Source of the DNA: Streptomyces sp. NBC_00554
GTDB taxonomy: Bacteria; Actinomycetota; Actinomycetes; Streptomycetales; Streptomycetaceae
Length of the DNA stretch: 64,000 nt
Reading direction: 5' to 3'
Assembly: GCF_041431135.1 (NCBI RefSeq)
Contig: NZ_CP107799.1
Location: 7,006,001 to 7,070,000, forward strand
Below the pieces are notes generated by a model. It saw only the letters and a program-made list of their open reading frames with translations, was not told the DNA's origin and did no database searches. The position numbers and the translations under genes were made by a program. This document shows, piece by piece, positions 52,155-60,487 of the stretch (positions are counted from its first letter, which is position 1; the number at the start of each line of letters is the position of its first letter).

Positions 52155-52739
52155 TCACTTGCGCAGCTCGCCTCGGTTCGCCTTCCGGAGGGCGAGCGCG
52201 TGGGCCTTGGCCCGCAGCCGCTGCTCGTGTTCCTGCTGCTCGGGATGGCGGGACTTCCAGTACGGGTTGTCGTGGGGCAGGGCCGAGCCGACCCTCCCGT
52301 ACATCCCGAAGAACATCAGCAGGACGCCCACCACAAAGCTGAACAGCACGTTCTGGATGCGGAAGGCGAGGAAGTTGTAGCCGGTGTCGAGCAGCGCCAG
52401 GTTCACGAAGCCGCTGAGGATGAAGACGACGCCGAGGATCATGTTGAGGGTGGAGGCGAAGTTCCCGCCGATCACCATCCCCACGAAGAGGAGCAGCCCG
52501 ACGCAGATCGACAGCACGCTGAGCGCGCCGTTGGTGCTCAGCCCCGCGACCTGGTCCCCGCGGGTGTCGAAGAAGCCGACCCTGTCGATGAGGCCCAGGA
52601 TGCCGAACGCGAGCAGCACGAGGCCCATCAGGCCCGCGCCGATCCGGTAGAAGGTGCTGAGACGGTGATCGACGGGCAGATGCTCGTCGAAGTTGATGCG
52701 TCGCCGCCTGGTTCCCGGGCGAAGTACGTGTGTGGCCAT
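52155..52739 (-). CDS. DUF4383 membrane protein
   Basis: A 194-residue protein with four transmembrane helices (LMGLVLLAFGILGLI, VLSICVGLLLFVGMVIGG, LNMILGVVFILSGFVNLALL, NVLFSFVVGVLLMFFGMYG) and a charged C-terminal tail (EQQEHEQRLRAKAHALALRK). The pattern and VDHRLSTFYRIGAGLMG start match DUF4383, of unknown role, common in actinobacteria. Confidence 0.85.
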   Translation of the reverse strand: MATHVLRPGTRRRRINFDEHLPVDHRLSTFYRIGAGLMGLVLLAFGILGLIDRVGFFDTRGDQVAGLSTNGALSVLSICVGLLLFVGMVIGGNFASTLNMILGVVFILSGFVNLALLDTGYNFLAFRIQNVLFSFVVGVLLMFFGMYGRVGSALPHDNPYWKSRHPEQQEHEQRLRAKAHALALRKANRGELRK

Positions 52740-52837
52740 GTCCGCCTCCTCACGCTCACGCATTTAGCGGAGGCCGTACGTACCTTCAGCATCCGCCCGG
52801 GGTACCCGGATCGCCAACCCCGGCGTCGTACGTGATG

Positions 52838-54262
52838 TCAGGCCCCGCCGCCCCGCTCCTCCCGGATCTGCGAGACCACCCGCCCCACCGTCTGCCGTAC
52901 CGCCTCGGTCTCGGTGAGGAAGTGCCAGTAGTCGGGGTGGCGGCCCTCCAGCGTGGTGATGGCGCGCTCCAGGCGGGCCACCGATTCGTCGAGCGGGCGG
53001 GCGTGGCGCGGGTCGGGGGTGTTGCGGCCCGACATGGCCAGGCGCTGGGCGTCCCGGATGGCGAAGCGGGTGCGGTCGATCTCCTGCCGCGGGTCCTTCG
53101 ACACGGCGTTCAGCCGGCGCAGCCGGTCGCCCGCCGCGGAGACCGCCTCGTCGGTGTTGTTGAGCAGCGCCCGAACCGTCGAGAGGAGGGAGGTCGCGTC
53201 CGGCCAGCGCTGCTCGTCGCGCGCGGTCTGCGCTTCCTTCAGCTTCAGCTCGGCCTGCCGTACGCTCTCCGCGGCCTGCTCCGGAACGTGCTGGAGGTCC
53301 TGCCAGCAAGGCGCCGTGAACCGGCGCCGCAGCTCGCTCAGCACCGGCTCCACCTGCCCGGCGCGGGTGGTCAGCGCCTGGGCGCGGGTGCGCAGCGAGA
53401 CCAGCCGGTGGTCGATCTCGGCCGCCCGCTCGGGCAGCCGCTCGGCTTCCGCCCGTACCCCCTCGGCCTCCTTCGAGACCCGCTCGGCGCGCTCCAGAGT
53501 CTCCGGTACGCCGTGCTGCCCGGCCCCCTGGTTGAGCTTGGTCAGCTCGGGCCCGAGAGCGGCGAGCCGGGCGGCGAGATCGTCGGCCTTGAGCCCCGAT
53601 CCCCGTACGCCGTCCAGCGCGTTCGAGGCGGCCAGCAGCGACTGGCGGGCGCGCTCGACGGACGGGGCGAGCCGGGCGAGCTGCGTCTCCGCCTTGCCGA
53701 GCAGCGATTCGAGGCCCTGCTCGAAGCGGTCCAGCTGCTGCTTGACCCGGCCCAGTTCGTCCTTGGCGCTGGTGAGCTCGGTCCGGGCCTGGGCGGCGAC
53801 CGACGCCTCCAGGTCGTCACGGTCGAGGTCGTGGGCGTCGACGGCGGTGATGTACTTCTGGCTGGCCTCGTCGATGCGCCGTCCCAGCGCCTCGAAGTCG
53901 GAGACGGCGCGGCGGGCCGCGGGGGAGGCGTCGACGGCCGTGATGGTCTCTATCGAGATCCGCAGATCGCGCTGGGCGGTGTCGAGCTCGTAGAAAGCGG
54001 CCGCGGCGGAGTCCTTCGCGGCCTGCGCCTCGGCCCGCTGACTCTCCGAGCGCCCGCCGAACCAGCGCCGCGTGCCGCCGCCCGCGAAGGCCGCGGGCAG
54101 CGCGAGAGCGACGAGCAGCGGCAGGGCCATGAGGGTCAGCGCGTCACGAGCGGCGTACGGGATCCCGGCGGCGCGGCCCTTCCGGGACCTCGGAGGGCGA
54201 CCACCTTCTGCCCGTGCGCATGGCACAAACGGCGTGTACGGCTGTGAAGGTGTCGCCGTCAC
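52838..54262 (-). CDS. Coiled-coil membrane protein
   Basis: A 474-residue protein with a single N-terminal transmembrane helix (about 41-60, TLMALPLLVALALPAAFAGG) and a long helical, Ala/Glu/Arg-rich body (ELGRVKQQLDRFEQGLESLL, SLRTRAQALTTRAGQVEPVL) that reads as extended coiled coil. I do not recognise a named family; a TPM-type or scaffold role is possible. It starts at a GTG and lies in a cluster of envelope genes. Confidence 0.78.
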   Translation of the reverse strand: MTATPSQPYTPFVPCARAEGGRPPRSRKGRAAGIPYAARDALTLMALPLLVALALPAAFAGGGTRRWFGGRSESQRAEAQAAKDSAAAAFYELDTAQRDLRISIETITAVDASPAARRAVSDFEALGRRIDEASQKYITAVDAHDLDRDDLEASVAAQARTELTSAKDELGRVKQQLDRFEQGLESLLGKAETQLARLAPSVERARQSLLAASNALDGVRGSGLKADDLAARLAALGPELTKLNQGAGQHGVPETLERAERVSKEAEGVRAEAERLPERAAEIDHRLVSLRTRAQALTTRAGQVEPVLSELRRRFTAPCWQDLQHVPEQAAESVRQAELKLKEAQTARDEQRWPDATSLLSTVRALLNNTDEAVSAAGDRLRRLNAVSKDPRQEIDRTRFAIRDAQRLAMSGRNTPDPRHARPLDESVARLERAITTLEGRHPDYWHFLTETEAVRQTVGRVVSQIREERGGGA

Positions 54263-54336
54263 ATCCCTCTCCCGTGCTGTGATCCGCCCTGCCCGGTGTC
54301 ATTCTCCCACCCGTTAAGGACGAACACACGGGCTGG

Positions 54337-55185
54337 TTAGTTCGCGGTTCGCACCGTGATCTTCCCATCGCCGGTGTGGGCGGACACCACATGAGAACTG
54401 GCGTCGGCCCGGGGCACCGACACATCCACCGAGCCGTCACCGGTCTCCGTCGTCACCCGGTACGTCTCCTGGGGCAGCGCGATCGTGACGGAGCCGTCCC
54501 CGGTGCGGGTCTCCACCAGGTCCGGCACGGCGTCGAGTTCGAGCCGTACGGAGCCGTCGTTGGTACGTGCCTGCACGCGCCGCGAGTCGACGCCGTCCGC
54601 GTGGATCGAGCCGTCGGAGGTACGCAGGTTCAGCGGTCCGGAGGAGCCGGTCACCCGGACCGAACCGTCGGACGTACGCAGGTTCAGCGGCCCGGAGGAG
54701 TCCGTCACCCGGACCGAACCGTCCGCCGTACGAATACTCAGCGCGTCCTTGAACCCCTGCGCGCGCACGCTGCCGTCCCCGTCCTTCACGGTGACGGCGA
54801 CGCCGCGCGGCACCACGATCCGGTGCTTGGCCGAGCAGTCGGCGATCACGCCCGAGCACTTCATCCGCAGCACCAGCCGGTCGTCGTCCATCTTCCAGGT
54901 CACCTCGGGATCCCCGCCGACGGCGACGCTGCCCTGGAACCAGCGCGTGACCTCGACCTTGTCGGCCTCGTCCGAGTCCGCCACCACGAGTTCGAGCGCC
55001 GAGTCGTCCGAGTCGACGGTGAGCGTGCGGCCCTGCAGTTCGAAGGACCGGTGCTCGGGGTCCTTGTCGTCCCCGGCACTGGCACCACACCCGGCGGCGA
55101 GCAGCGCCACGACGGTGACGGCACCGGTGACGGCCACCGCGCGGGTACGTGTCGAGCGAGTGCGGGTACGTACGGTGCGAGCCAT
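54337..55185 (-). CDS. DUF4097-type beta-helix lipoprotein
   Basis: A 282-residue lipoprotein (lipobox LLAAGC). The C-terminal half is made of repeats of about 18 residues (DGSVRVTDSSGPLNLRTS and variants: two adjacent copies are near-identical), the adhesin-like right-handed beta-helix of DUF4097. The repeats share the DGSV/GDGSV turn. Such proteins sit outside the membrane; a few are linked to envelope stress sensing. GGGGGAGAT precedes the ATG. Confidence 0.85.
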   Translation of the reverse strand: MARTVRTRTRSTRTRAVAVTGAVTVVALLAAGCGASAGDDKDPEHRSFELQGRTLTVDSDDSALELVVADSDEADKVEVTRWFQGSVAVGGDPEVTWKMDDDRLVLRMKCSGVIADCSAKHRIVVPRGVAVTVKDGDGSVRAQGFKDALSIRTADGSVRVTDSSGPLNLRTSDGSVRVTGSSGPLNLRTSDGSIHADGVDSRRVQARTNDGSVRLELDAVPDLVETRTGDGSVTIALPQETYRVTTETGDGSVDVSVPRADASSHVVSAHTGDGKITVRTAN

Positions 55186-55410
55186 GAAGATCTCCCCCTG
55201 AGAATTACGTCGACATGCGCCGGGCCTCTTGGGCACCTGCTCTTCCGACGCTCTTCGACCGTACGGAGCCGGGGGCTGCGGGGGGATCCGGGCCACTCCC
55301 GGATGAAGGGTAGGGAAAACCCCCGACCCGGCCCCGGTTCTCTGTTCCCGGTCCCCGGATACGGGTTTGCGAGGCACACCCTCGGGCAATGTAGGCTGTC
55401 GACTCGTCCT

Positions 55411-55485
55411 GGGCGCGTAGCTCAGTGGTAGAGCGCCGCCCTTACAAGGCGGATGTCGGCGGTTCGAAACCGTCCGCGCCCACCA
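55411..55485 (+). tRNA. tRNA-Val (anticodon TAC), CCA encoded
   Basis: 75 nt forming a full cloverleaf: acceptor GGGCGCG/CGCGCCC, D-arm GCTCAGTGGTAGAGC, anticodon arm CCGCC-CTTACAA-GGCGG with TAC, T-arm GGCGG-TTCGAAA-CCGTC, and CCA. It reads GUA codons. The 3' half (from 55446) is repeated at 61854-61894, so this gene was the integration site of the island that follows. Confidence 0.97.
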
Positions 55486-55501
55486 GTCTCAGGACACGAC
55501 T

Positions 55502-55543
55502 AAGGCCCAGGTCAACCGGTGCGAAACCGGAGACCTGGGCCTT
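55502..55543 (+). terminator. Terminator next to the tRNA-Val gene
   Basis: AAGGCCCAGGTC (55502-55513) pairs with GACCTGGGCCTT (55532-55543). A similar hairpin follows the right repeat at 61911-61950. Confidence 0.8.
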
Positions 55544-55577
55544 GATCTTTCTCGGCGACTTTTCGGCGCTGTGCCAC

Positions 55578-55770
55578 TTACGTGCCAGAAGGATCCTGCG
55601 GGGGCCTCTTCGCCTTGCGGATCTGCCCGTCGACGTAGTCGGCAATTTGGTGGTCACGCTGTGCGCGTCTCGGCGTACGAGCGACGGATGGAGACGGTGC
55701 GGGCCTCCAGGTCGATGTCCCGGCGCTGGAGAGCGGCCAGCTCACCGAAGCGGAGCGCCGTGAACGCTCA
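55578..55770 (-). pseudogene. C-terminal fragment of the tyrosine integrase
   Basis: Minus-strand reading ALRFGELAALQRRDIDLEA followed by RTVSIRRSY is the catalytic-domain start of a phage-type integrase (Arg of the LRFGEL box). A frameshift follows near 55654, after which another frame reads IADYVDGQIRKAKRPPQDPS to a stop at 55578. The N-terminal part lies 1.4 kb away at 57184-57540. The gene is dead. Confidence 0.65.
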
Positions 55771-55805
55771 TTTTGAGCAGGTCAGATGCAGTGTGATCCA
55801 GCGCG

Positions 55806-55823
55806 CAGGTTGAAAGAGGCTTA
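55806..55823. repeat. Solo copy of an IS end
   Basis: CAGGTTGAAAGAGGCTTA resembles the right end of the IS at 57166-57183 (CAGGTTGAAAAAGGCTCA), in the same orientation. It marks the break point in the integrase and overlaps the VOC stop codon. Confidence 0.5.
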
Positions 55824-56165
55824 CTGGGTGGGTGCCTCGGCGAGCGAAAGGCTGTTCCCGTCGGGGTCCAGCATGACGACGTGGCGTACGCCGTTGCTGT
55901 AGGTCTCGACCGGTTCGTGGTCGATCCCGTGTGCGGCGAGTCGGGCCAGGATGTCGTCGAGGTCGTTCACGCCGAGCGTGATCATGGCTCCGCCTACTCG
56001 CTCAGCGCGCACGTCTCGATCGTCAACGACGACCCACGCGTTCTCACCGACCTGCCACAGATACTCCTCGCCGATGATCTCGTCCGCTGGGCGCCCGAAG
56101 AACACCTCGAACCACTCCAGTGCCTTGATCCGGTCACTCACACACATGACGCTGTACAGGTCCAC
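55821..56165 (-). CDS. VOC (glyoxalase/bleomycin-resistance-like) family protein
   Basis: A 114-residue VOC fold protein (MDLYSVMCVSDRIKALEW ... FFGRPAD ... VRHVVMLDPDGNSLSLAEA). The start GTG at 56165 is chosen because GAGGAG lies 8 nt upstream. Possible metal ligands are few (Glu in LSLAEA, His in VRHVV), so binding rather than catalysis may be its job. It lies between two integrase fragments, carried in with, or between, IS copies. Confidence 0.8.
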   Translation of the reverse strand: MDLYSVMCVSDRIKALEWFEVFFGRPADEIIGEEYLWQVGENAWVVVDDRDVRAERVGGAMITLGVNDLDDILARLAAHGIDHEPVETYSNGVRHVVMLDPDGNSLSLAEAPTQ

Positions 56166-56301
56166 TCGGACCACTCCTCACAGTTGTTTCGGAAGTTGGA
56201 CCACTCCCGTGACCGAAACTCATCGGAGGAGGTAGCCCCGTTCTCCACAAGGAAGGTGAGGCCAGGCGCCGTTGGCGTTACTGGAGTCGCCGTACCCGCA
56301 A

Positions 56302-57183
56302 TGAGCTTCTGCAACCTGCGCGGTGTGCAGGCTGAGGATGGCCTGGACGGGGCTCGTGATGCGGATGCTGGAGCAGCGCGGATTGCGCAGGATCCGCCAG
56401 GTCTTGAGGGTGGCGATGGCCCGTTCGACGAGTGCGCGAATTTTCGCGTGCGCGCGGTTGACGGCCTGCTGATCGGCGGACAGCTTCTGCCGGCGCCCCC
56501 GTAGGGCACTCGCACGGTGCCCCCCTCTCCCCAGTAGCCCTTATCTGCCTAGCACCGCACTCCGGCTTCTTCCAGGGCGTTGACGATGCCGTGGACCCGT
56601 GCGGCCTTGATGTCGTGGACCGCTCCGGGAAGGGCGGGAGATGCCCACAGCAGCCGTCCCGCCGGATCAGAGATGACCTGCACGTTCACGCCGTGCTTCT
56701 TGTGTTTCCCGGAGTACCGGAGTCGAAGGGCCGGTCCGCCGCGATCCGGTCGACTGGCAAGCGTGCCGTCCAGGATGACGAACGCCTTGCTGGAAGCGGT
56801 CCTCATCGCCTCAGCGAGGGTCGGGGCGATAGCCGCCAGGACATCCACGGCCTCGGCGACGTAGCGGTACGCGGTGGTGGTACCGATTGCGAAGCCAGCC
56901 GCGAGCTGCGCGTAGGTGTGGCCGCACCGCAAGTGAGCCAGTGCCAGCAGGGCCTCTCGGCCGGCGTTCAGGCGCCGCCACCGGGTACCGAGCATCTGAC
57001 GGCGCTCCCGCAGGCGAGCGGAGAGGAAACAAGACGGAGCTGGACAGGTCCAGCCCGGACAGGTAGACGAGCACACGAAGCCTCTGGTGAGACGGATTTC
57101 TTGGTCGAGAACCTATCTACCAGGGACTTCACCTCGCTGGCGGCCCAACTGCCCTGCTTCCGCGACAGGTTGAAAAAGGCTCA
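56302..57183 (-). mobile_element. Decayed IS5-family element
   Basis: About 882 bp with imperfect inverted ends TGAGCTTCTGCAACCTG (56302-56318) and CAGGTTGAAAAAGGCTCA (57166-57183). It interrupts the integrase gene, whose N-terminal part resumes at 57184. Confidence 0.7.
56319..57076 (-). pseudogene. Transposase pseudogene of the decayed IS
   Basis: Reads as the HTH-type IS5-group transposase common in Streptomyces (LRERRQMLGTRWRRLNAGRE, LAHLRCGHTYAQLAAGFAIG, DDE core VILDGTLAS). It has an in-frame TAG after EEAGVRC, where relatives have Trp, and a frameshift further on; the tail (AKIRALVERAIATLKTWRIL) is in another frame. It cannot encode a working transposase. Confidence 0.75.
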
Positions 57184-57540
57184 GTGAGGCGGAGCGGTGT
57201 CGGCGAGCCGGTAGACCTCGGCCACGGAGAGGAACGGCCGCTCGGTGTGGGTGACCGACCCGGCGCCCTTGATCCGGCACGGGTTGCGCTGGATCAGTCC
57301 GTCATCCACGGCGGTGTTCATGATGGCGCGGAGGACTGGTAGGCCTTGGAAACGGTGGCCGGACCGACATCCGCGTCGAGGAGGTCTGTACGCCAGCGCC
57401 GTACCTGCGGCGTGGTGATCTCGCGCAGGGGGACCGTGCGGAACGGCGGCAGGATGTGCAGGTTGAGCACGCGCGCGTTGCGCTCGCGGGGGATAGCCGC
57501 GTAGTCGCGATCCTTGATCCCAGCCTCCGCAAAGGCGCCG
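57184..57540 (-). pseudogene. N-terminal fragment of the tyrosine integrase
   Basis: Core-binding (SAM-like) domain: RNARVLNLHILPPFRTVPL, REITTPQVRRWRTDLL, then a one-base deletion near 57345, and RAIMNTAVDDGLIQRNPCR, LSVAEVYRLADT to the IS boundary. The catalytic domain lies at 55578-55770, beyond the VOC gene and IS. Boundaries are approximate; the start region upstream is unclear. Confidence 0.7.
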
Positions 57541-57897
57541 AACCCACCTTGTTCTGATCCCAGCGGGATAGAACTTTCCCTACATTGATCAAGGCGGCTC
57601 GTTCTGCTTACCGCGCTCCTGCCCGCCCCCGGGCGGGCCCGCGCTCCTGCCCGTGCCGCGCGCACAGCGACCAGCCACTTGCCGTAGAAGGGGTACGTCA
57701 TGGCTGGGGCAGTCGGCTCCACGGCTTTGCGCAGCCACTTTGGCACGAGCCTCGAAGATCATCGCCCCACGACGTGCTTCACCTGGCAGGTCCACTACCT
57801 GTCCCGACGCGCCGGGAGTTTACGGGGCCATGATCACTCGCGCCAAAGCAGCTCCAGCCCAAAGCCGCTCCACCGACCTGATCGGGACGTAAATCCT
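57541..57897. other. Region without a confident gene
   Basis: 357 bases between the integrase fragment and the caspase-kinase gene. Minus-strand frames read fragments such as GEARRGAMIFEARAKVAAQS, but no frame has a clear start and family. Probably degraded 5' part of the integrase or another remnant. Confidence 0.4.
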
Positions 57898-60153
57898 TTA
57901 CCCCTCAAGAGCCGCAAATACGTTACGCAGCATTTCGGCGAGTTCCAAGGTGTCGTTCCGGACCATCCGCGTTGGAAACCATTCTACAAATACTTCATAA
58001 GCTCCACGCTGGCCGGGGCGACGTGTAGCTTTATTCCGGTAAGGCTGAATAGCCTGATCGACTCGCCTATTGAGGATTCTCCTCATCCTGTCGTTCGAAA
58101 CGTTTTCAAGCGACACGCGACTGGTCGGCGAAAGGCATAAAACAAGTAGGGGGCGATATTCGCGCCCAGCAAACTTCTCACGCCATTCAATGGAAGCCTC
58201 CCAGGCACCCGAAGCGCTAACGAAGGATGTAATATCATCCTGCCTTTGCGCCTTACGAGTAATTTGGAAGGCAAGCTCCCTGGAGTACTGAGCGTTAGTG
58301 ATCTTGGTGTCTAGCTCCGTGTGCTGGAGCTCGTTATGAATCTCACCCAGACGTCCGACTATCTCAGAAAAATCCTGAACACGTTGGCGCGGATCGAACT
58401 GCACGCACTCCTCGTAGAGCTTCATTAGCTTAGAAGATGATTCGTTCGAACAAGATCCTTTAAGTGCATTAGTAATGTTCTCCGCGTTGCCTGTCACGTT
58501 AAGGGGATCCGGATCACGATTGATAAAGCAGAAAGCGAGTAGCTGGCCGAACGAGAAAACGTCTAGGGTAGGTTCCCTGCTGTAAACAGCCCTGGGGTCG
58601 AACGCAATGTACTGCTCGGGAGCGGCATAATACACGACTCCCATCGCGCTCTTTGTGGCCCTCTGTGTTTGTGTACTAAACCAGGCCAAATCAAAATCCG
58701 TGAGATACGGAAGATATTCCCCTTCGCTAGTGTACCGGCATACGATATTCTCCGGCTTGATATCCCGGTGAATCACGCCGTTGTTATGCGCATGCTCAAT
58801 TGTCTCCGCCGACTTCAATAGGATAGCGATGATTTCCGCAGGGGGCAGGAATGCACCCGGCTGCAATTCTCGCAAATTACTGCCGTCAATGTAGTCCATC
58901 ACGAAACCGGTCGGACAGTCGCTATAGCGATGCACCTTGACGATCTGGGGGTGCGCCAGCATCTCCATAGCATCGTAACCATTCCGGAAGCGCTTTACTT
59001 TTTCACGATCATGGAGTTCGTGTGGATGGTAAACTTTATAGGCGTAGACGGAATCGTCAACCCCCGGGCCCTGTACCTTCCATACCGCACCAAAACCTCC
59101 AGCGCCGATCTGCTGAGTGACTACCCCCTCCTTCATTTTCGTGTCGACCTCGATCAGTCCTAGCTCGGTTTGATAACGCGTCAGCGTATCGCGGGCTTTC
59201 TTATAGCGAGAGCGAGTGGCGAGGCCTTGAATCCTATCTTTTTCATCGAACCATTTCGAAATACTCTCTAGTCGGCGACATGAAGCATAATGCCCGGTGC
59301 TGCGCCAAGAGCTAATGTCAAAGGCGGACTTGAATCTGTTATAGGAGTCCAGGAAGTCTTGAGCCTCATCTTCATAGTGCTCGTACTCTGACTCTGGAGG
59401 AGGGGGGCCTAATTCCGGGGTAAATCCGCTGCCAATCAAAAGGCGGCCGCGAACGCGACCTCCGAAAATCGGTAGCTGATCGTGATCCGAGCTGGCTTTC
59501 GACATTTCACGTGAGATTACCTCGTAAATGCTGTGGGCAGTCACACTTCCCGTATGGTCTGCAGCGGCACCAGTCAGCGCATAGAGGAGATAGTAAGTAA
59601 ATATTCCGTGTCCGAGATTGTTGACTTCCCAAGCGGTCTGGGCTTCGGTGCAAGCAGCTACTACAGCCGAAGATGATTCGACCTGTCGCAGTACTTCCGA
59701 TACTTCTGAAGCCCTCAGCTCCGTGACACGAATAACAGATCCACCGGTACCAGTCAACGCGCCGCCAGAATGGCAGCAATCGAGCAGGACGAAAACCTGA
59801 GAGTCTCGAGCCTCACTTGGCTCCAAGATTCGGAGGATATCCGGAAGAGCTACACCTTCATCCAGGTCTCGATTGTCGTACGTGACGAGATAATGACCGA
59901 GGTCTGTGGAAGCTCCGTGGCCGGAAAAATAGAAAAGAATCTTGTCGGCTCCGGAGTTCTTGGCGTCAACAAGCCATCGCAGAATATCGGTCTTTGAGGC
60001 TTGTTCATTCTGGAGGAGTGTGACGTTGAACCCGTACTCTTCCATCTGAAGTACGGCCGCAACTTGGTCAGCATCGTGGGCACAGCATGAGAGTTTCGGC
60101 CAGCGATCTTTGTATGCGTCGATTCCTACAACCAAGGCAAGCGCCAGCCCCAT
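57898..60153 (-). CDS. Caspase-like peptidase fused to a Ser/Thr protein kinase
   Basis: A 751-residue fusion. The ATG at 60153 has AGGAGGGG upstream. Residues 1-240 form a C14 caspase-like peptidase: LVVGIDAYKD start, catalytic His79 in YFSGHGA, Cys127 in LLDCCHSGG. A charged linker (250-340) follows. A protein kinase spans about 345-605: Gly loop IGAGGFGAVW (349-358), Lys373 (YAYKVY), HRDIKPEN (462-469), DFD (486-488) in place of DFG, and APE (511-513). Residues 610-751 are an unrecognised domain. Codons are markedly less GC-biased than neighbours (many ACT, AAT, CTA, CTT), indicating acquisition. It probably senses an insult and triggers proteolysis in a defence or cell-suicide role; that is inference. 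Confidence 0.9.
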   Translation of the reverse strand: MGLALALVVGIDAYKDRWPKLSCCAHDADQVAAVLQMEEYGFNVTLLQNEQASKTDILRWLVDAKNSGADKILFYFSGHGASTDLGHYLVTYDNRDLDEGVALPDILRILEPSEARDSQVFVLLDCCHSGGALTGTGGSVIRVTELRASEVSEVLRQVESSSAVVAACTEAQTAWEVNNLGHGIFTYYLLYALTGAAADHTGSVTAHSIYEVISREMSKASSDHDQLPIFGGRVRGRLLIGSGFTPELGPPPPESEYEHYEDEAQDFLDSYNRFKSAFDISSWRSTGHYASCRRLESISKWFDEKDRIQGLATRSRYKKARDTLTRYQTELGLIEVDTKMKEGVVTQQIGAGGFGAVWKVQGPGVDDSVYAYKVYHPHELHDREKVKRFRNGYDAMEMLAHPQIVKVHRYSDCPTGFVMDYIDGSNLRELQPGAFLPPAEIIAILLKSAETIEHAHNNGVIHRDIKPENIVCRYTSEGEYLPYLTDFDLAWFSTQTQRATKSAMGVVYYAAPEQYIAFDPRAVYSREPTLDVFSFGQLLAFCFINRDPDPLNVTGNAENITNALKGSCSNESSSKLMKLYEECVQFDPRQRVQDFSEIVGRLGEIHNELQHTELDTKITNAQYSRELAFQITRKAQRQDDITSFVSASGAWEASIEWREKFAGREYRPLLVLCLSPTSRVSLENVSNDRMRRILNRRVDQAIQPYRNKATRRPGQRGAYEVFVEWFPTRMVRNDTLELAEMLRNVFAALEG

Positions 60154-60487
60154 TACCCCTCCTGTTAAACGAGTCACGTCATCATATGGCTCCCTGTGGG
60201 ACTTTGCACTGGAGTTGGCACACCTCTGCAAACGAGTCGTCGCAAGATGAGGTGGTTCACCCCATCACCAGCTCGGGAGACCTCAGTGGCCTTCGTGTCC
60301 ATAGTTCACGTCGCGGGGCGGAGCCGTGCCACAGCAGTGCCATATCGGGCGGTCAATCGCGGTCAACGACGGTTCGCTCCAGCCGAGATATGGCGCTGAC
60401 CTGGGGCACTCCTATGGCTGGAGGAACCTGTGCACTTCCGCTACCGGTCACCACCTGGCTTACAGCGGACTGTCCCGTAAATGATCT
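60154..60487 (-). promoter_or_regulatory. Upstream region of the caspase-kinase gene
   Basis: 334 bases with no gene I can support. On the minus strand TATGAT (60186-60181) is a good -10 hexamer, giving a leader of about 20 nt; the matching -35 is weak. The rest may be remnant DNA abutting the IS at about 60488. Confidence 0.4.

Noticed and set aside
55442..55657. A minus-strand reading ending GADGFEPPTSAL, repeated at 61652-61891
   Set aside because: It is an antisense translation of the tRNA-Val sequence and its duplicated 3' half, a well-known false gene signature.
56138..56515. A separate 125-residue gene between the IS and VOC gene
   Set aside because: Its frame overlaps the frameshifted 3' end of the transposase; most of it is an out-of-frame reading of that gene.
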